DNA from: Thelonectria olida
Lineage: Eukaryota; Ascomycota; Sordariomycetes; Hypocreales; Nectriaceae
DNA length: 64,000 nt
NCBI GenBank assembly: GCA_020736575.1
Contig: JAGPYM010000008.1
Span: 434,001 to 498,000, forward strand
Direction of reading: 5' to 3'
The notes beneath the pieces are model-generated. The model was not told where the DNA came from and did no database searches. It saw nothing but the letters and a program-made list of their open reading frames with translations. The position numbers and the translations under genes were made by a program. Of this stretch, positions 9,485 through 20,496 are shown one piece after another (the stretch's first letter is position 1; every line of letters starts with the position of its first letter).

Positions 9485-12401
9485 ATGGCGAACCACCATG
9501 CATCGCCCACCATGATGCAGATGCAACAGCATCAGGGCCAAGTCCCTCCACCTCCTCCGCCGCCTGGCGTCCAGCCTCCTAATCACTTCGCGCCGTCGGG
9601 TCAGATTGCCGCCATGAACGAAGCTGTTTGGTTGCAGATCGGTAGGTTCCATCTTTGTCGCGCCCATCTTGTCGCGTCTATTAACCCCTTCTTAGGCAGC
9701 TTCTCAGAGCTTTTGCGTGTCCCCGATGAAGCTATGCACGCATACGAGCGCGCGCTTGCCGCGAATCCCAACTCGACCTCTGCGATGAACGCAATAGGAA
9801 TGCTTCTCAAGGGTCGCGAGGCTTTCGACAAGGCGCTCGAGTTTTTCCGAGCTATCGTCCAGATTGACCAGAACAACGGCGAGGCTTGGGGGAATCTAGG
9901 TATGTTTTGTGCTACTCTACTGCTGGCGCAAGCTAACCAAGGCCTCAGGACATTGCTACCTGATGACTGAAAATCTTCAGAAGGCATATGATGCGTACCA
10001 ACAAGCGTTGGTGAATCTTAGAGATCCTAAGGTATGTTGAGATTATCAGTCAAATGTGCAATTCAGACTTAACTAACCATGATGCGCAGGACCCAATGCT
10101 TTGGTATGGCATCGGCATTCTCTACGACCGATATGGTAGCTACGACTATGCTGAGGAGGCCTTCTCTCAAGTCATGCACATCCAGCCCGATTTTGAGAAG
10201 GCCAATGAGATCTACTTCCGGCTTGGCATAATCTACAAGCAACAGTCCAAGTTCACCCAATCTCTCGAGGTAAGCGCAATATCGCCACAGAGCACTAGCA
10301 GCCAGTTAACATGTACCAGTGCTTCAAGTACATTGTTGGCTCCCCGCCTGGGCCCTTGACCCAGGAGGACATATGGTTCCAGATTGGCCATGTCCACGAG
10401 CAGCAGAAAGATGTAAGACTCTTCAAAACACTTAGAAATGAAGCCGTAGTTGACTCTCTCTTAGTTTGACAGTGCCAAGGCTGCCTACCAGCGCGTTCTG
10501 GACCAGTCTCCTAATCATGCCAAGGTTCTCCAGCAGCTTGGATGGCTACATCACCAACAGAGCAACACTTATGAGAGCCAGGATCGCGCTATTCAGTACC
10601 TGGAAAAGTCTGTCAGCGCTGACAACCAGGATGCGCAGAGTTGGTACCTGCTTGGGCGATGTTACATGTCTCAGCAAAAATACCCCAAAGCATATGAGGC
10701 TTACCAACAAGCCGTTTACCGCGACGGAAAGAACCCAACTTTCTGGTGTTCCATTGGTGTGCTCTACTACCAAATCAACCAATACCGAGATGCTCTCGAT
10801 GCCTACTCCCGAGCCATTCGACTGAACCCCTACATCTCGGAGGTTTGGTACGATCTGGGTACTTTGGTAAGTTGGCTCGATTGGAAGCCCGTCTAGTTTT
10901 GCTCATGCTAACCGATACACAGTATGAGAGCTGTAACAACCAGATCACTGACGCCTTGGATGCTTACCAGCGCGCTGCTGAGCTTGACCCTGGCAACCCT
11001 CACATTAAGGCTCGTCTTCAGTTGCTGCGTTCTGGTGGTACTAATGGTGGACCACCTTCAGTTCCTCAACCGGCCGATGTGCATCCGCAGGCTTACCAGG
11101 CTGCCGGCCCCCCTCAATGGGGTGGCTCTACTCAGCAGCCTCCTGCGTCTGGCCCCCCTCCTCCTCCCCAGGGAGCTGGGGATAATTGGGCTGGCCGTCT
11201 CTCCAACATTAATCCTCCACCTCAGCCCCCAAACCCCTATGAGTCGCGCGGCGAGTTCAGAGGAGGCCCTCCACTGCAGCGACAACCCAGCCCTCCCCAG
11301 GATCAACAGATGCGTCAGCCCTACAATGACCCTGGCCGACCTGGACCTGCGCGAAGGGGCAGCCCTCCCCCTCCCCTGGGCCATCAATACTCACAGCCCC
11401 CGCCCCCACCTCCGCAGTCTCAATCATCGGCACCAGTCTCTGAGCGACGTGTTGCGAATCCCAACTGGGGCGGAGCCACACCTTCTGCTTCGGCTCCTCC
11501 CTCCAGCAATGCCAATGGGCCGAACCCTCCCAACGGTATGGCTCCTTTCAGGCCCACCAACAGCCCTCGTCCTGATGGCCGCCCGGTCCATGACAATCGT
11601 ATCCCATCGCCCAAGTCGGCTTATCCCCAACACCAGGCCCCTCCTTCTTTGTACCCTCACCATCCCGAAATGTCAGCGCAGGGTGGTCCTGAGAATGGCC
11701 CCCCGGGGCCTCCAGGGCCTCCAGGGCCCCCCTCGGTGGTGGCCGAGAGTGCCGTCCAAAGGCTTGATGACCGACCACCTTCCGTCGGCCCCAAGCGAAT
11801 GCGAGAATGGGAGGAGGAGTCTGTCGCCAAGAAGCAGGCCAATGAGGAGAATCGCGCTCGTCTTGATGATATGCGACACCGACGACCCTCGACTCCTCTT
11901 CGTACTGACTCTTATCGCCGCAACTCATCTGAAGCTCGTCGAATGGATGAACCACGCCGAGCGGAGGAACAACGTCGCCCGGAGGAGTCAAGAAGGCCTG
12001 ATGAAGGTCGTCACCCTGGAGATGGATACCATCCTTCTGATGCTGCTCACCACCCACCTAGCCATGCTCCTGGTCCTCCCCATCTTCCCCCGATGCAACA
12101 AGGCCCTCCCTCATTGCCTGGAGTCCACGACAAGCCTCCAACTGCTACTCCTAAGGAGGAGCGACCTCAGAACATGGAGCACACTCCTACTTCCCGTCCA
12201 GCACCGCCTCCAGTCGAGCCTGAGAGAGCTGCGAGAAAGATGGAGGTCAATGAGGATTATGACGATAGTGAAGAGGACGAGAAGAAGGTTGGCATTCCGA
12301 ACGGGTCTGGCCCGGGCTCCAACGCCGGGGACTCAAAGACTTCTACGTCAGCTAGCGCAGGTGTTAACGGAGTTTCGGGTCCCACACCAAAAGTTGACTG
12401 A
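9485..12401 (+). CDS. CYC8: Transcriptional corepressor Cyc8/Ssn6, TPR protein
   Basis: Predicted 865 aa from seven exons: 9485-9641, 9696-9899, 9949-10031, 10090-10269, 10320-10412, 10465-10866 and 10923-12401. Residues about 45-410 are tandem tetratricopeptide repeats, with readable units such as AYERALAANPNSTSAMNAIG and DALDAYSRAIRLNPYISEVW. The arrangement matches the Ssn6/Cyc8 family, which joins Tup1 to form a general nuclear corepressor recruited by DNA-bound repressors. The C-terminal half is low-complexity and rich in Pro, Gly, Arg and Glu, with a short GPPGPP repeat near residue 610 and an acidic stretch (DYDDSEEDEKK) near the end. The start is the first ATG in frame with the repeats and begins MANHHASPTMM. 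All introns have GT-AG ends and keep the TPR frame. It is preceded by a pyrimidine-rich leader. Family assignment is firm; the N-terminus is slightly less so. Confidence 0.93.
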
Positions 12402-13100
12402 AGTTTGGACATTGCGATATTTACGAGTTGATGGGTCTTTGTTTTGTTGATCATTTGTCTTTTTCCTTCCGTGTATACCACCTTGAGACGCTTGACTTGT
12501 GTTTTTCGTGAGCAACCCCAGAGGATTATCTGAGGGAATGGATTTTCTTGGCTACATCCCAAGGAAGGGTATCTGTGTCGGGCCTTTCATTAGCATAGCT
12601 CTCGAATAACTACTATTGTATTCTAATTCAACCCGCTGGCGTAGTGGCGATGTGAGCTTTGTATTATCCATATCTCAAATGTTCAATCGACATTATCACC
12701 GCGAATCTACCAGATCACGTGACAGGGGCATTTCTGCGCGTCTGTCTCCCTTCAGCTCACGATTCCAAAAACCCGGGCAGGTGGGACGTATTCGTACTTG
12801 GGAGGCCCTTCCATTCCATGGAACCGCTCAAGTTGCCTGAATGGATACGTAATATTTCCTGCCGGGATAGAAAGGCTGATTTTGAGCCCCGAGCACCCTA
12901 GGGCTTCCACCTTTTTTTCACCAGACTGAGAGAAGTTGGGGCTTAAGGGCTAAAATGGAGGAGCGCACCGTGCACGGGCCACATCTCGCTTAAAATTTCA
13001 CTCACCCACACTTTATTTGTTTGCGTTCTTGACTTTTTTAACACCACGCAGGCTTCGTCAACTTCATACTAACCCCCTCATACCACACAGCCCGCCCAAG
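12402..13100. other. CYC8-RPL3 intergenic region
   Basis: This holds the CYC8 3' flank and the RPL3 promoter. Near the RPL3 side, CCCTAGGGC at about 12895-12905 and the related AGGGCTAAA at about 12945-12955 flank a T-run. Such CCCTA/AGGGCT elements are common before fungal ribosomal-protein genes, so a regulatory role is plausible but inferred. A pyrimidine-rich leader follows. Confidence 0.4.
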
Positions 13101-14505
13101 ATGAGTGTAAGTTCTGGACAGCGACAATGGATTCGCAACAAGACTGACGTTCAATAGCACCGAAAGTACGAGGCTCCCCGTCACGGCTCCCTGGCTTATC
13201 TGCCTCGGAAGCGCGCTGCCCGTCACCGTGGAAAGGTCAAGTCGTGAGTATACCTTGAAGAAAAGAATTCCTGCCCGCCGCAGCGTGAACAATGGCTGAC
13301 GCATTGGTTGAACAGCTTCCCCAAGGATGACGCCAAGAAGCCCGTCCACCTGACCGCCGCCATGGGCTACAAGGCCGGTATGACCACCATCGTCCGCGAC
13401 CTCGACCGACCCGGTGCGAAGGCGAACAAGAAGGAGGTTGTGGAGGCTGTTTCTATCATCGATACCCCACCTGTACGAACAATGCAGCCCGCTTGGCTTT
13501 GTGCCTATGGCTAACATCTTTTAGATGATCGTTGTTGGTCTTGTGGGCTACATCGAGACTCCCCGTGGTCTCCGATCCCTCACCACTGTCTGGGCTGAGC
13601 ACTTGAGCGACGAGGTGAAGCGCCGCTTCTACAAGAACTGGTACAAGAGCAAGAAGAAGGCTTTCACCAAGTACGCCAAGAAGCACTCCGAGAACAGCGG
13701 TGCTTCCATCACCCGCGAGCTCGAGCGCATCAAGAAGTACTGCACCGTCGTCCGTGTTCTCGCCCACACCCAGATCCGCAAGACCCCCCTCAAGCAGAAG
13801 AAGGCCCACCTCATGGAGATCCAGGTCAACGGTGGCTCCGTTGCCGACAAGGTTGCCTTCGGCCAGGAGCTTTTCGAGAAGCCCGTCGATATCCACTCCA
13901 TCTTCGAGCAGGATGAGGTGATCGATGTCATTGCCGTCACCCGCGGTCACGGTTTCAACGGTGTCACCTCCCGATGGGGCACCAAGAAGCTTCCTCGCAA
14001 GACTCACAAGGGTCTCCGAAAGGTTGCTTGTATCGGTGCTTGGCATCCTTCCCACGTCCAGTGGACTGTCGCCCGTGCCGGTCAGATGGGTTACCACCAC
14101 CGTACTTCGGTCAACCACAAGATCTACCGCATTGGTAAGGGTACGGCCGACGACAGCGCTTCCACCGAGATCGATGTCACCAAGAAGAAGATCACTCCGT
14201 ACGTTTCCTGTTACTGACCTCTGGGTGACTATGTTTTGCTAACTTTTCACAGTCTGGGTGGCTTCGTCCGCTATGGTGAGGTCAACAACGACTTCGTCAT
14301 GGTTAAGGGCTCTATCCCCGGTACCAAGAAGCGTGTCATGACTCTCCGCAAGTCCATGTTCACCCACACCTCCCGCAAGGCCCTCGAGAAGGTTAGCCTC
14401 AAGTGGATCGACACCTCGTCCGAGTTCGGTCACGGTGCTTTCCAGACCCCTGCCGAGAAGAAGCAGTATCAGGGTACTCTCAAGAAGGATCTTGCCACCG
14501 CTTAG
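13101..14505 (+). CDS. RPL3: 60S ribosomal protein L3 (uL3)
   Basis: Predicted 391 aa, the usual length for cytosolic uL3. The five exons are 13101-13106, 13158-13243, 13316-13472, 13525-14198 and 14253-14505. The first exon encodes only Met-Ser, as is common in fungal ribosomal-protein genes. The protein begins [20 protein letters not shown] and carries the uL3 hallmark [20 protein letters not shown]. In yeast L3 the conserved histidine of the [20 protein letters not shown] segment is methylated. L3 helps shape the peptidyl-transferase centre of the large subunit. Codon use is strongly biased to C-ending codons, as expected for very high expression. All introns are GT-AG and the model closes in frame. 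Confidence 0.97.
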
Positions 14506-15064
14506 AGCGGCTATTGATTTCCTTTCTTTGTTATGGCCATTTGCATCGGTGTCGAGGGTTGGGTTCGTTCGCCTTACTTTTGGGCTGGGTTAGGTATCAC
14601 GCTGGAATGAACGTAAAAAAGAGACGCCAGCTAGAGGGATGGATCCAAAAATTTTAACGAGATTCCCAATGTTAATTCGACTCGACCTGTTCGATTGGTG
14701 ATTTTGACGAGTGCCATCCGTGCTGTGTATCGTAGTTGTGGTTGTGGGTGAATGTGTATTGCATGCCAGACATGTCCTATCAACTCCCTAGGGGTGGTGT
14801 GGTTGTCCGAATTACAACCGACAACGGCAATGATTCTGTGGCTGAAAGGAACCCTGTTTCACAAAGCCTGTCTCTCCCAGTGATGACGCCGTGAGTGGTT
14901 TGGAATTCGTACTGGTTGGTGGATGGCGCCGTGATCCAATTGTCCCTCTGAGGTCCGGCCCGCCAACCGCAGCTCTTTGCCAACCTGACGTCACCCCCGC
15001 TTCCAACCTACACTGAGCAAAACATGCAGCTTGCGTCCCACCTCGACGGCCTCGATCCTTCCTC
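14506..15064. other. RPL3 3' flank and promoter of the next gene
   Basis: No coding frame is supported here. The first half is the presumed RPL3 3' untranslated region, and the second half is promoter and leader of the gene starting at 15065. Confidence 0.6.
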
Positions 15065-15786
15065 ATGACCACCAAGTTGACCCCAGCTCGTTCTCTGCGA
15101 CTTAAACCTCTCTTTCCTCACACTGCGAGATTCTCGACAGCTATTTTTGCGTCTTCACGAACTTCCAATCTATCCCTTCATACCATCGCTCCAGCAGCAG
15201 CACCTGCTCGCTACCCCTCCACCCGATACCTGAGCACCACTCGATCTCTCAACATGGCCAGCGACGAGGATTACATGGCGTTCCTGAACAAGGCCAACCA
15301 GGACACCGGTTCGGCGACGGCCCAGAGCAGCGAGAAGCCCGTCCTCAAGACCAAGGACGAGGGCAGCGAAGTGCCCAAGGAGATCCGCGACGTCTGCCAG
15401 CAGGCCGTGTACGTCAGCGAGGCCGACGAGCCCTTTGAGGAAGTCTCCTTGAAGTGGGATGGAAAGCACAGACTGCCGACCGAGTGTAAGACGTCTCCTT
15501 GCCCAGCCATGGTGTAAACAGTGTGCTAACTTGAATCTCTCTTCCAGCCGAGTTCGCCGAGCTCACCAAGTCCCCGTCCGACGCCACCATCTCCATCATC
15601 GACCCTCTCGAGTGGGACTCCAAGGGCCAGTATACCGACGTCTTGGAGGCGGTGCGGCGGGCGACGCAGGGCAACGATGTCCGGGTGTATCGCGTGGAAC
15701 GGGATGCGACGAGGGTTGAGTACTGGCTCGTGTCGTCGAAGGATGGGAAGCTTGTGGGAGCCAAGGCTTTGAGCATCGAGAGCTAG
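15065..15786 (+). CDS. Conserved-looking protein of unknown function, possible mitochondrial presequence
   Basis: Predicted 219 aa from exons 15065-15485 and 15548-15786, joined by a GT-AG intron at 15486-15547 that restores frame (T-E-S-E-F). The first 60 residues are rich in Arg, Ser, Thr and Ala with almost no acidic residues, which resembles a mitochondrial targeting sequence. The body starts near the internal Met of MASDEDYMAFLNKANQD and contains a region ending RVEYWLVSSKDGKLVGAKAL. I recognise no domain. Translation could instead start at the internal ATG at 15254, giving a cytosolic form of about 156 aa. The frame bias, the clean intron and the ordered C-terminal half support a real gene; the function is unknown. 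Confidence 0.8.
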
Positions 15787-17011
15787 TTGTTTCCTTGCTT
15801 GCTTTGCATGATAAAGGACTTTATGAGTGTATTACGATATTGGACGGATGCTGGGCTTGAAGAAATGTAACAAACTATTCACATGTGGCGAAGTTCACTG
15901 TGTCACCCTGCGACAATGTTGCGTTTGGGGCCTTTTTTTCTTTATTTCCCTTGTATATGAACGTATTAATCAAAGGCTACCAGCAAACAGAAAAGCCAAG
16001 TATCCTATCTCTGGCTCCTTACCCCGGCAATGAAGGAGTCAAAAAGCTTGGCTCAACAACCAAGTGCACATGACTTGCAGTAAATCGGCAACACCTACAT
16101 GCATACCATCCAGCACCACTGGCATAACTCACCTTTCCCGCCCTCTTGATTGACTCCGACTTAAATCTTCTTCTCGGTTTTGTAACATCCCCTGAGACGA
16201 AGGACGTCAGCCTCGATTTGGTATATAGTGCTTTGAAAGGGTGATGCGGGGACACAGGAATAAATAGCCAAACATGCGTGGTTTCTACTGAAATGAAGGG
16301 ATAATATAGACGAAGCGAGTATAAGTATATAGGTATGTTCTTACCCGTTCTCTGTCTCTAATATGTCTCATTTATCGTCCCGCGCAGTAAAAACAACATC
16401 TACCTATCTGGAAGATCAAAAGGATAGTCGCTTTGGCACTTGCCGAAGGTACTTAGATTGGGGCGGCCAGTTTTACATATGCAACACATACATCCATGCA
16501 TATATACACATATAGGCACCTCTATATACATACACATAGCGGTTCTTGCTCTCTCCGTGATGGGAGCACGAAAGATCAGCCACTACACCTTGTCGGATAG
16601 TCACACTAACTAACATCTTCCAAGAGTTTCCCGTAACTCCTCGACTGATTGCTAAGTTTCTTCTATTTTCAACCAAAACACATGGGCTCGTGGAGTGATT
16701 ACATGTTGTCTTCATTCTTGTAGATTGTTTGAAATGCGTTGAAAGCTCCCCGATGCACCACCAGCCCGTCCATTTTCCCCTGATTCATTTCTCATGAGTC
16801 CCATGGTTGCCATGTAAATGGTATCTACTCTGTACACTTCAAGACTAAAATGCCGCAAAACTCCTTTCCAGATCCTGTTGCCTCCAATAAACAAAAACGC
16901 CAAATGCCACGTCCCGAAACTGTGACCCATTATCCCTTGCCCAAGTTCAAGTTCGTGTTCTGTTTTTCTAAGTCTCATTCCTTCATTCTTGCGTATCTTC
17001 ATCACAATCCT
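15787..17011. other. Convergent 3' intergenic region
   Basis: This lies between two genes that converge, so it probably holds both 3' untranslated regions. It is comparatively AT-rich, with an ACATATATACA-type stretch near 16.5 kb. No gene is seen. Confidence 0.6.
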
Positions 17012-18379
17012 CTACATCATCTCCGGCGGGATCGGTGTAACTCGTTTCGGCTCGTATGGCTGTTGCTTCCCTGGAGGGACCGTCGGAGTCGAAGTATCCA
17101 CATCCATATCGTTTGGAGTCAAGCCTCGGTTTTCGGTGTGAGAGATGCAGCTGCTTGAGTCGGACATGTATACGTCTTGACTCTCGCTTTCCGATCCAGT
17201 GCTCTCGATGCTCGGGGTGAGAACCTCCTCTATGTAGGGTACTTTGGATACTTTCGGTCTCTGCAGCGGTACTTTGAGGAGTGGAATAACAGGACGATCT
17301 TTTTCAGACGCCTCCTTTTGTGGCATGGCCTTTGCAGTTTCGGTCCGAAGGGCCATGACCGAGCCACCGGCATGTTCATCGTCGTCCTCGTCTTGTCCAA
17401 TAGTCCACACCCAGCGCCTCTTCTTCTCCTTCTTCTTGCGCTTCCGGATTCCACCGGGCGAGCTACCAGGTGAAGTCGGCGCACCGCTTGTCAAGCTAGT
17501 CATCCGTCGTCGCATATCTTCAAATGGTCCCGGGGTTTGGCCGCCGTCCTCGATTTCGTTGGGGTTAAATGCCAAGGCCAGGTCTAGTGACGCCTGAGGT
17601 TGCATCATCTCAATGGGAGGAGATCGTGGCGAAGCCTCCTCCACAAGAAGATCGATATGGGACTTGGTATACATGTTGTTGACAATATCTTGCGTCAGTG
17701 GGTTGTTATATCCCACCCTCTTGGCTGCCTTTTCCTGGAGACGAAGAGATTGCCGTCGAGAAGAGCTAAGCTGAATGGCGGTCGGCGGAGGAAGTGGTGA
17801 GTTTCGAAGAATGCTGTGCAGGGATTGGGGGTGGATGTAAGGGGGTGGTTGCTGGCCCAAGCTGGTGAGTCGAGGCATTGGTCGATTGATAGGCTTGTGA
17901 GGCTCTGATCGAGAAGGGCTTTGTAGTGCCTTGGCAGAGATGTCGTCGGCACAGAAGCTGAAGACCTTGGGGCCGTTGGGATCGACTAGACCAGCAGATA
18001 AAGGAGGAGTAGCTGTCATGACGCTAGGAAAGCTGATCTCCATAGGCTGAGGGGAGGTCGCGGTCGCACTGAGAGGTGTTTCCGGGTAGGAGGCGACATA
18101 GGGAGTCACGACACGGTTCTTGAGGTCCTTGGGTACACATTCCACGGAAGCCGACGACGGGAAGGACTGGAAAGAGTTGATTGCGGTAAGGGGTTCTGCC
18201 TGGATAGGCGTTGATCGTTGGATGGTTGTGACATAGACATTGGACAGAGTGTTGAAAGCCGTGGGATCTCTAGGGTCGACCGCGTAGCTCCTAGTCGACT
18301 TGGTGACTGGGCTACAAGATGTTTTGATCTGCAGAGAGAGCCGAGGCCTCCTGGAGAAGTCTTGCTGAGTTGCCATCAT
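17012..18379 (-). CDS. Unknown, largely disordered protein with a basic nuclear-localisation-like motif
   Basis: A single-exon frame of 455 codons, starting at one of two adjacent ATGs (18379 or 18376). The protein is rich in Ser, Pro and Thr. A more ordered core at residues about 193-250 includes SPLPPPTAIQLSSSRRQSLR and a helix-like stretch ending KSHIDLLVEEA. Residues 312-322 (RKRKKKEKKRR) look like a nuclear localisation signal, followed by WVWTIGQDEDDDEH. The C-terminal part is acidic and Ser/Thr-rich, suggesting phosphorylation. I know of no domain name for it. The frame is long, uninterrupted and reads as one protein of consistent composition, so it is probably a real gene. It diverges from the Pol iota-type gene across 2.1 kb. 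Confidence 0.78.
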   Translation of the reverse strand: MMATQQDFSRRPRLSLQIKTSCSPVTKSTRSYAVDPRDPTAFNTLSNVYVTTIQRSTPIQAEPLTAINSFQSFPSSASVECVPKDLKNRVVTPYVASYPETPLSATATSPQPMEISFPSVMTATPPLSAGLVDPNGPKVFSFCADDISAKALQSPSRSEPHKPINRPMPRLTSLGQQPPPYIHPQSLHSILRNSPLPPPTAIQLSSSRRQSLRLQEKAAKRVGYNNPLTQDIVNNMYTKSHIDLLVEEASPRSPPIEMMQPQASLDLALAFNPNEIEDGGQTPGPFEDMRRRMTSLTSGAPTSPGSSPGGIRKRKKKEKKRRWVWTIGQDEDDDEHAGGSVMALRTETAKAMPQKEASEKDRPVIPLLKVPLQRPKVSKVPYIEEVLTPSIESTGSESESQDVYMSDSSSCISHTENRGLTPNDMDVDTSTPTVPPGKQQPYEPKRVTPIPPEMM

Positions 18380-20496
18380 GATTTGTGAGTGTCTCGGGAA
18401 GTTCGATGAAAAGAAATGGTGGCTTCTTCTCGAGAGAGGGGATCCAGACCGGATACGAGAAAGGATGGAGGGGGGGTCCTTGGCTGCGGTATATCTGGAT
18501 CAACCTTGCACCGACGCAGCAATGTCCAACAGGGCTTAGCTGAAGACGTTGCTCCCAGAAGATTGGAACCACCAAGGATGACTATCGTAAAGAAAGTCGA
18601 GTAATAGTAATTAGAAGAAGCCAGGCCAACCGTTGAGAATTGGGGGCTCAGCGGCTATATAATATGTGATGCAATGGGGGCTCAATGAGGGGGGGAGAAG
18701 CCCGTCATCCTCCTCCAGCCATGGCCCATGATCCATGGAAAAGCGCCCAGCTAGACATGCATGCAGTGTGATATTTTGCTCACAGAGGAAAGGGTCCGAA
18801 AGGCAGAACGGGGAAGGATTCGACAGAGAATGCAGTCGACGAGTGGCTGCCGGCTCTGGTTGGCTCATGGCGGTGTTATGGTGTGAGGGCGCAAGCGCCC
18901 ATTGTTCAAGGGTGCCCCCCGGTCGTGTCAGTGTGGCGGATCCAATCACGCGGCTAAATCGTCGTCTGTTCCGCGCTCGCACTGGCGTCTATTGAAGAAA
19001 TGGCGACAGCTCTTGGATCGGGTGTCGTGAGGGGTTGTCAGCCCTTCCTTGTTCTTTGTTTCTTTGTTTCCTTGTCTTCCGTCAGGCAGAGCGAAAGCGA
19101 GAGTGGAGTTGATTGTTGGTCAGCCTTGTTCGGACCCTGTTTGCCTGTCAACCTAACCAAGCCCTCTCTCCGTATTCGCAGTAGGGCTGGCTGACTGACC
19201 GGCAGTCTTGTCCCCTGCTCATAATCTGATGAAAGCTGGGTGCATTACGTCGTCAACATCAATAGCCGCCGGGTCCCTCGGTGAAGGCCAAACGAGGGGA
19301 AGAGATGCTGCAAAGGGCCAAAGAACATGTCCTGCAGAAGGGCCGCACGCAAACCAAAACCGAAATGGCGGCCCCTTAGTCATGGCCCGTCACCTGCAGC
19401 CAGTCACTTTTTTGGTGCTGGGAATTCGACATGGGCGGTTAGAGCGCGACTGTGTGTGGTCCAGAGCATCGCCAGATGCATCGGGGCTAAAACAGAGCGA
19501 CCCAGCCAAAGCAAGTGGCAGTTCGTCTCGACAAGGATTCTTGCGGGGACCAGGCACAATTCTGGAAGGCCCGAGACGAGCGTTGCGTTGCAGAGATATA
19601 TTAAGCAAAGGAGATGCCGGAGACTGCAACCTCGCGTCTATTCGGCTCGCGTGACAGGCATGGCCCTGCCAGTATTGCCTGATATGATGCCGTTGCGTCC
19701 TGTCGACCTGGAATAACGTGTCGCCTCTGCACGGCATCTCATCGCTACTGTAGTCAAGAGGCGATGGCATTCGTCGGCGCGCTTGTCGAGACTCGAGGGC
19801 ACGGATTCGTCGTCTCGCATATTAATAGCTTCGTCCAACAGAGGGTTTGGCGGTGTAGATCCTCCTCATGACGGGCAGTCATCCCTCAATGTCAACTTGG
19901 TAACGTTGGTTGTCGCCTTGAGTGAGGTGGGTCGGAGTCGCGGTAGTGAAAGAGGTTGTGGACGACGGCGCTTATCGGAGACGAGTCGGTCAAATATGTT
20001 CCATCCGTCCTGTTTCATCGAGGTTGTAGTATTCGTTTTATCCTTCTGAATGACATGTTGCTGTTGGTGGAGAATGATTAGGTGAGGTGAGGTGAGGTGC
20101 ACTCCATCGATGAAGTACCTTAGGTGGGTACATGGGTGCCTGCCCGACATGGATATGGGTTGCTTCCATCCCGCACCATGAGAGTGAAACCGACTTCTAT
20201 TGTTCACGACTTCGATTTCCACATCTTCAAAACTCCTCCATCCCTCGAGGTGCTCGCAATCTTTGCAGACCCCCGATCCATTGCTCCTACATGCAGGCAT
20301 TCGGACTTCGTACATCAACTGGGCCACCCAAATCGAGATTTCGTGGCGCGGGTCTGGTGTTTGCCGGCCAATCCCGCAGAACGCCTCAATACTCACGTTC
20401 CCTTACGAACTGAAAGTCTAAGACCCATGGCGTAGCTGGGAGACTCCATAGTCTGGTCGATGTATAACGTGTTCCTTCGCTCACCAGCCGGGAACA
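18380..20496. other. Divergent intergenic region, 2.1 kb
   Basis: This holds the promoters of the minus-strand unknown gene and the plus-strand polymerase gene. Open frames occur on both strands but overlap each other and match nothing recognised. A short GGTGA repeat lies at 20081-20099. Confidence 0.55.
20081..20099. repeat. GGTGA pentamer, nearly 4 copies
   Basis: Three complete GGTGA units plus GGTG, in intergenic DNA upstream of the polymerase gene. Confidence 0.85.

Noticed and set aside
10924..12450. 508-codon plus-strand frame
   Set aside because: It overlaps the CYC8 last exon in another frame and has Leu/Arg-rich shadow composition.
13456..14118. 220-codon minus-strand frame antisense to RPL3
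   Set aside because: A typical antisense shadow of a highly codon-biased gene (Leu/Gly/Asp-rich).
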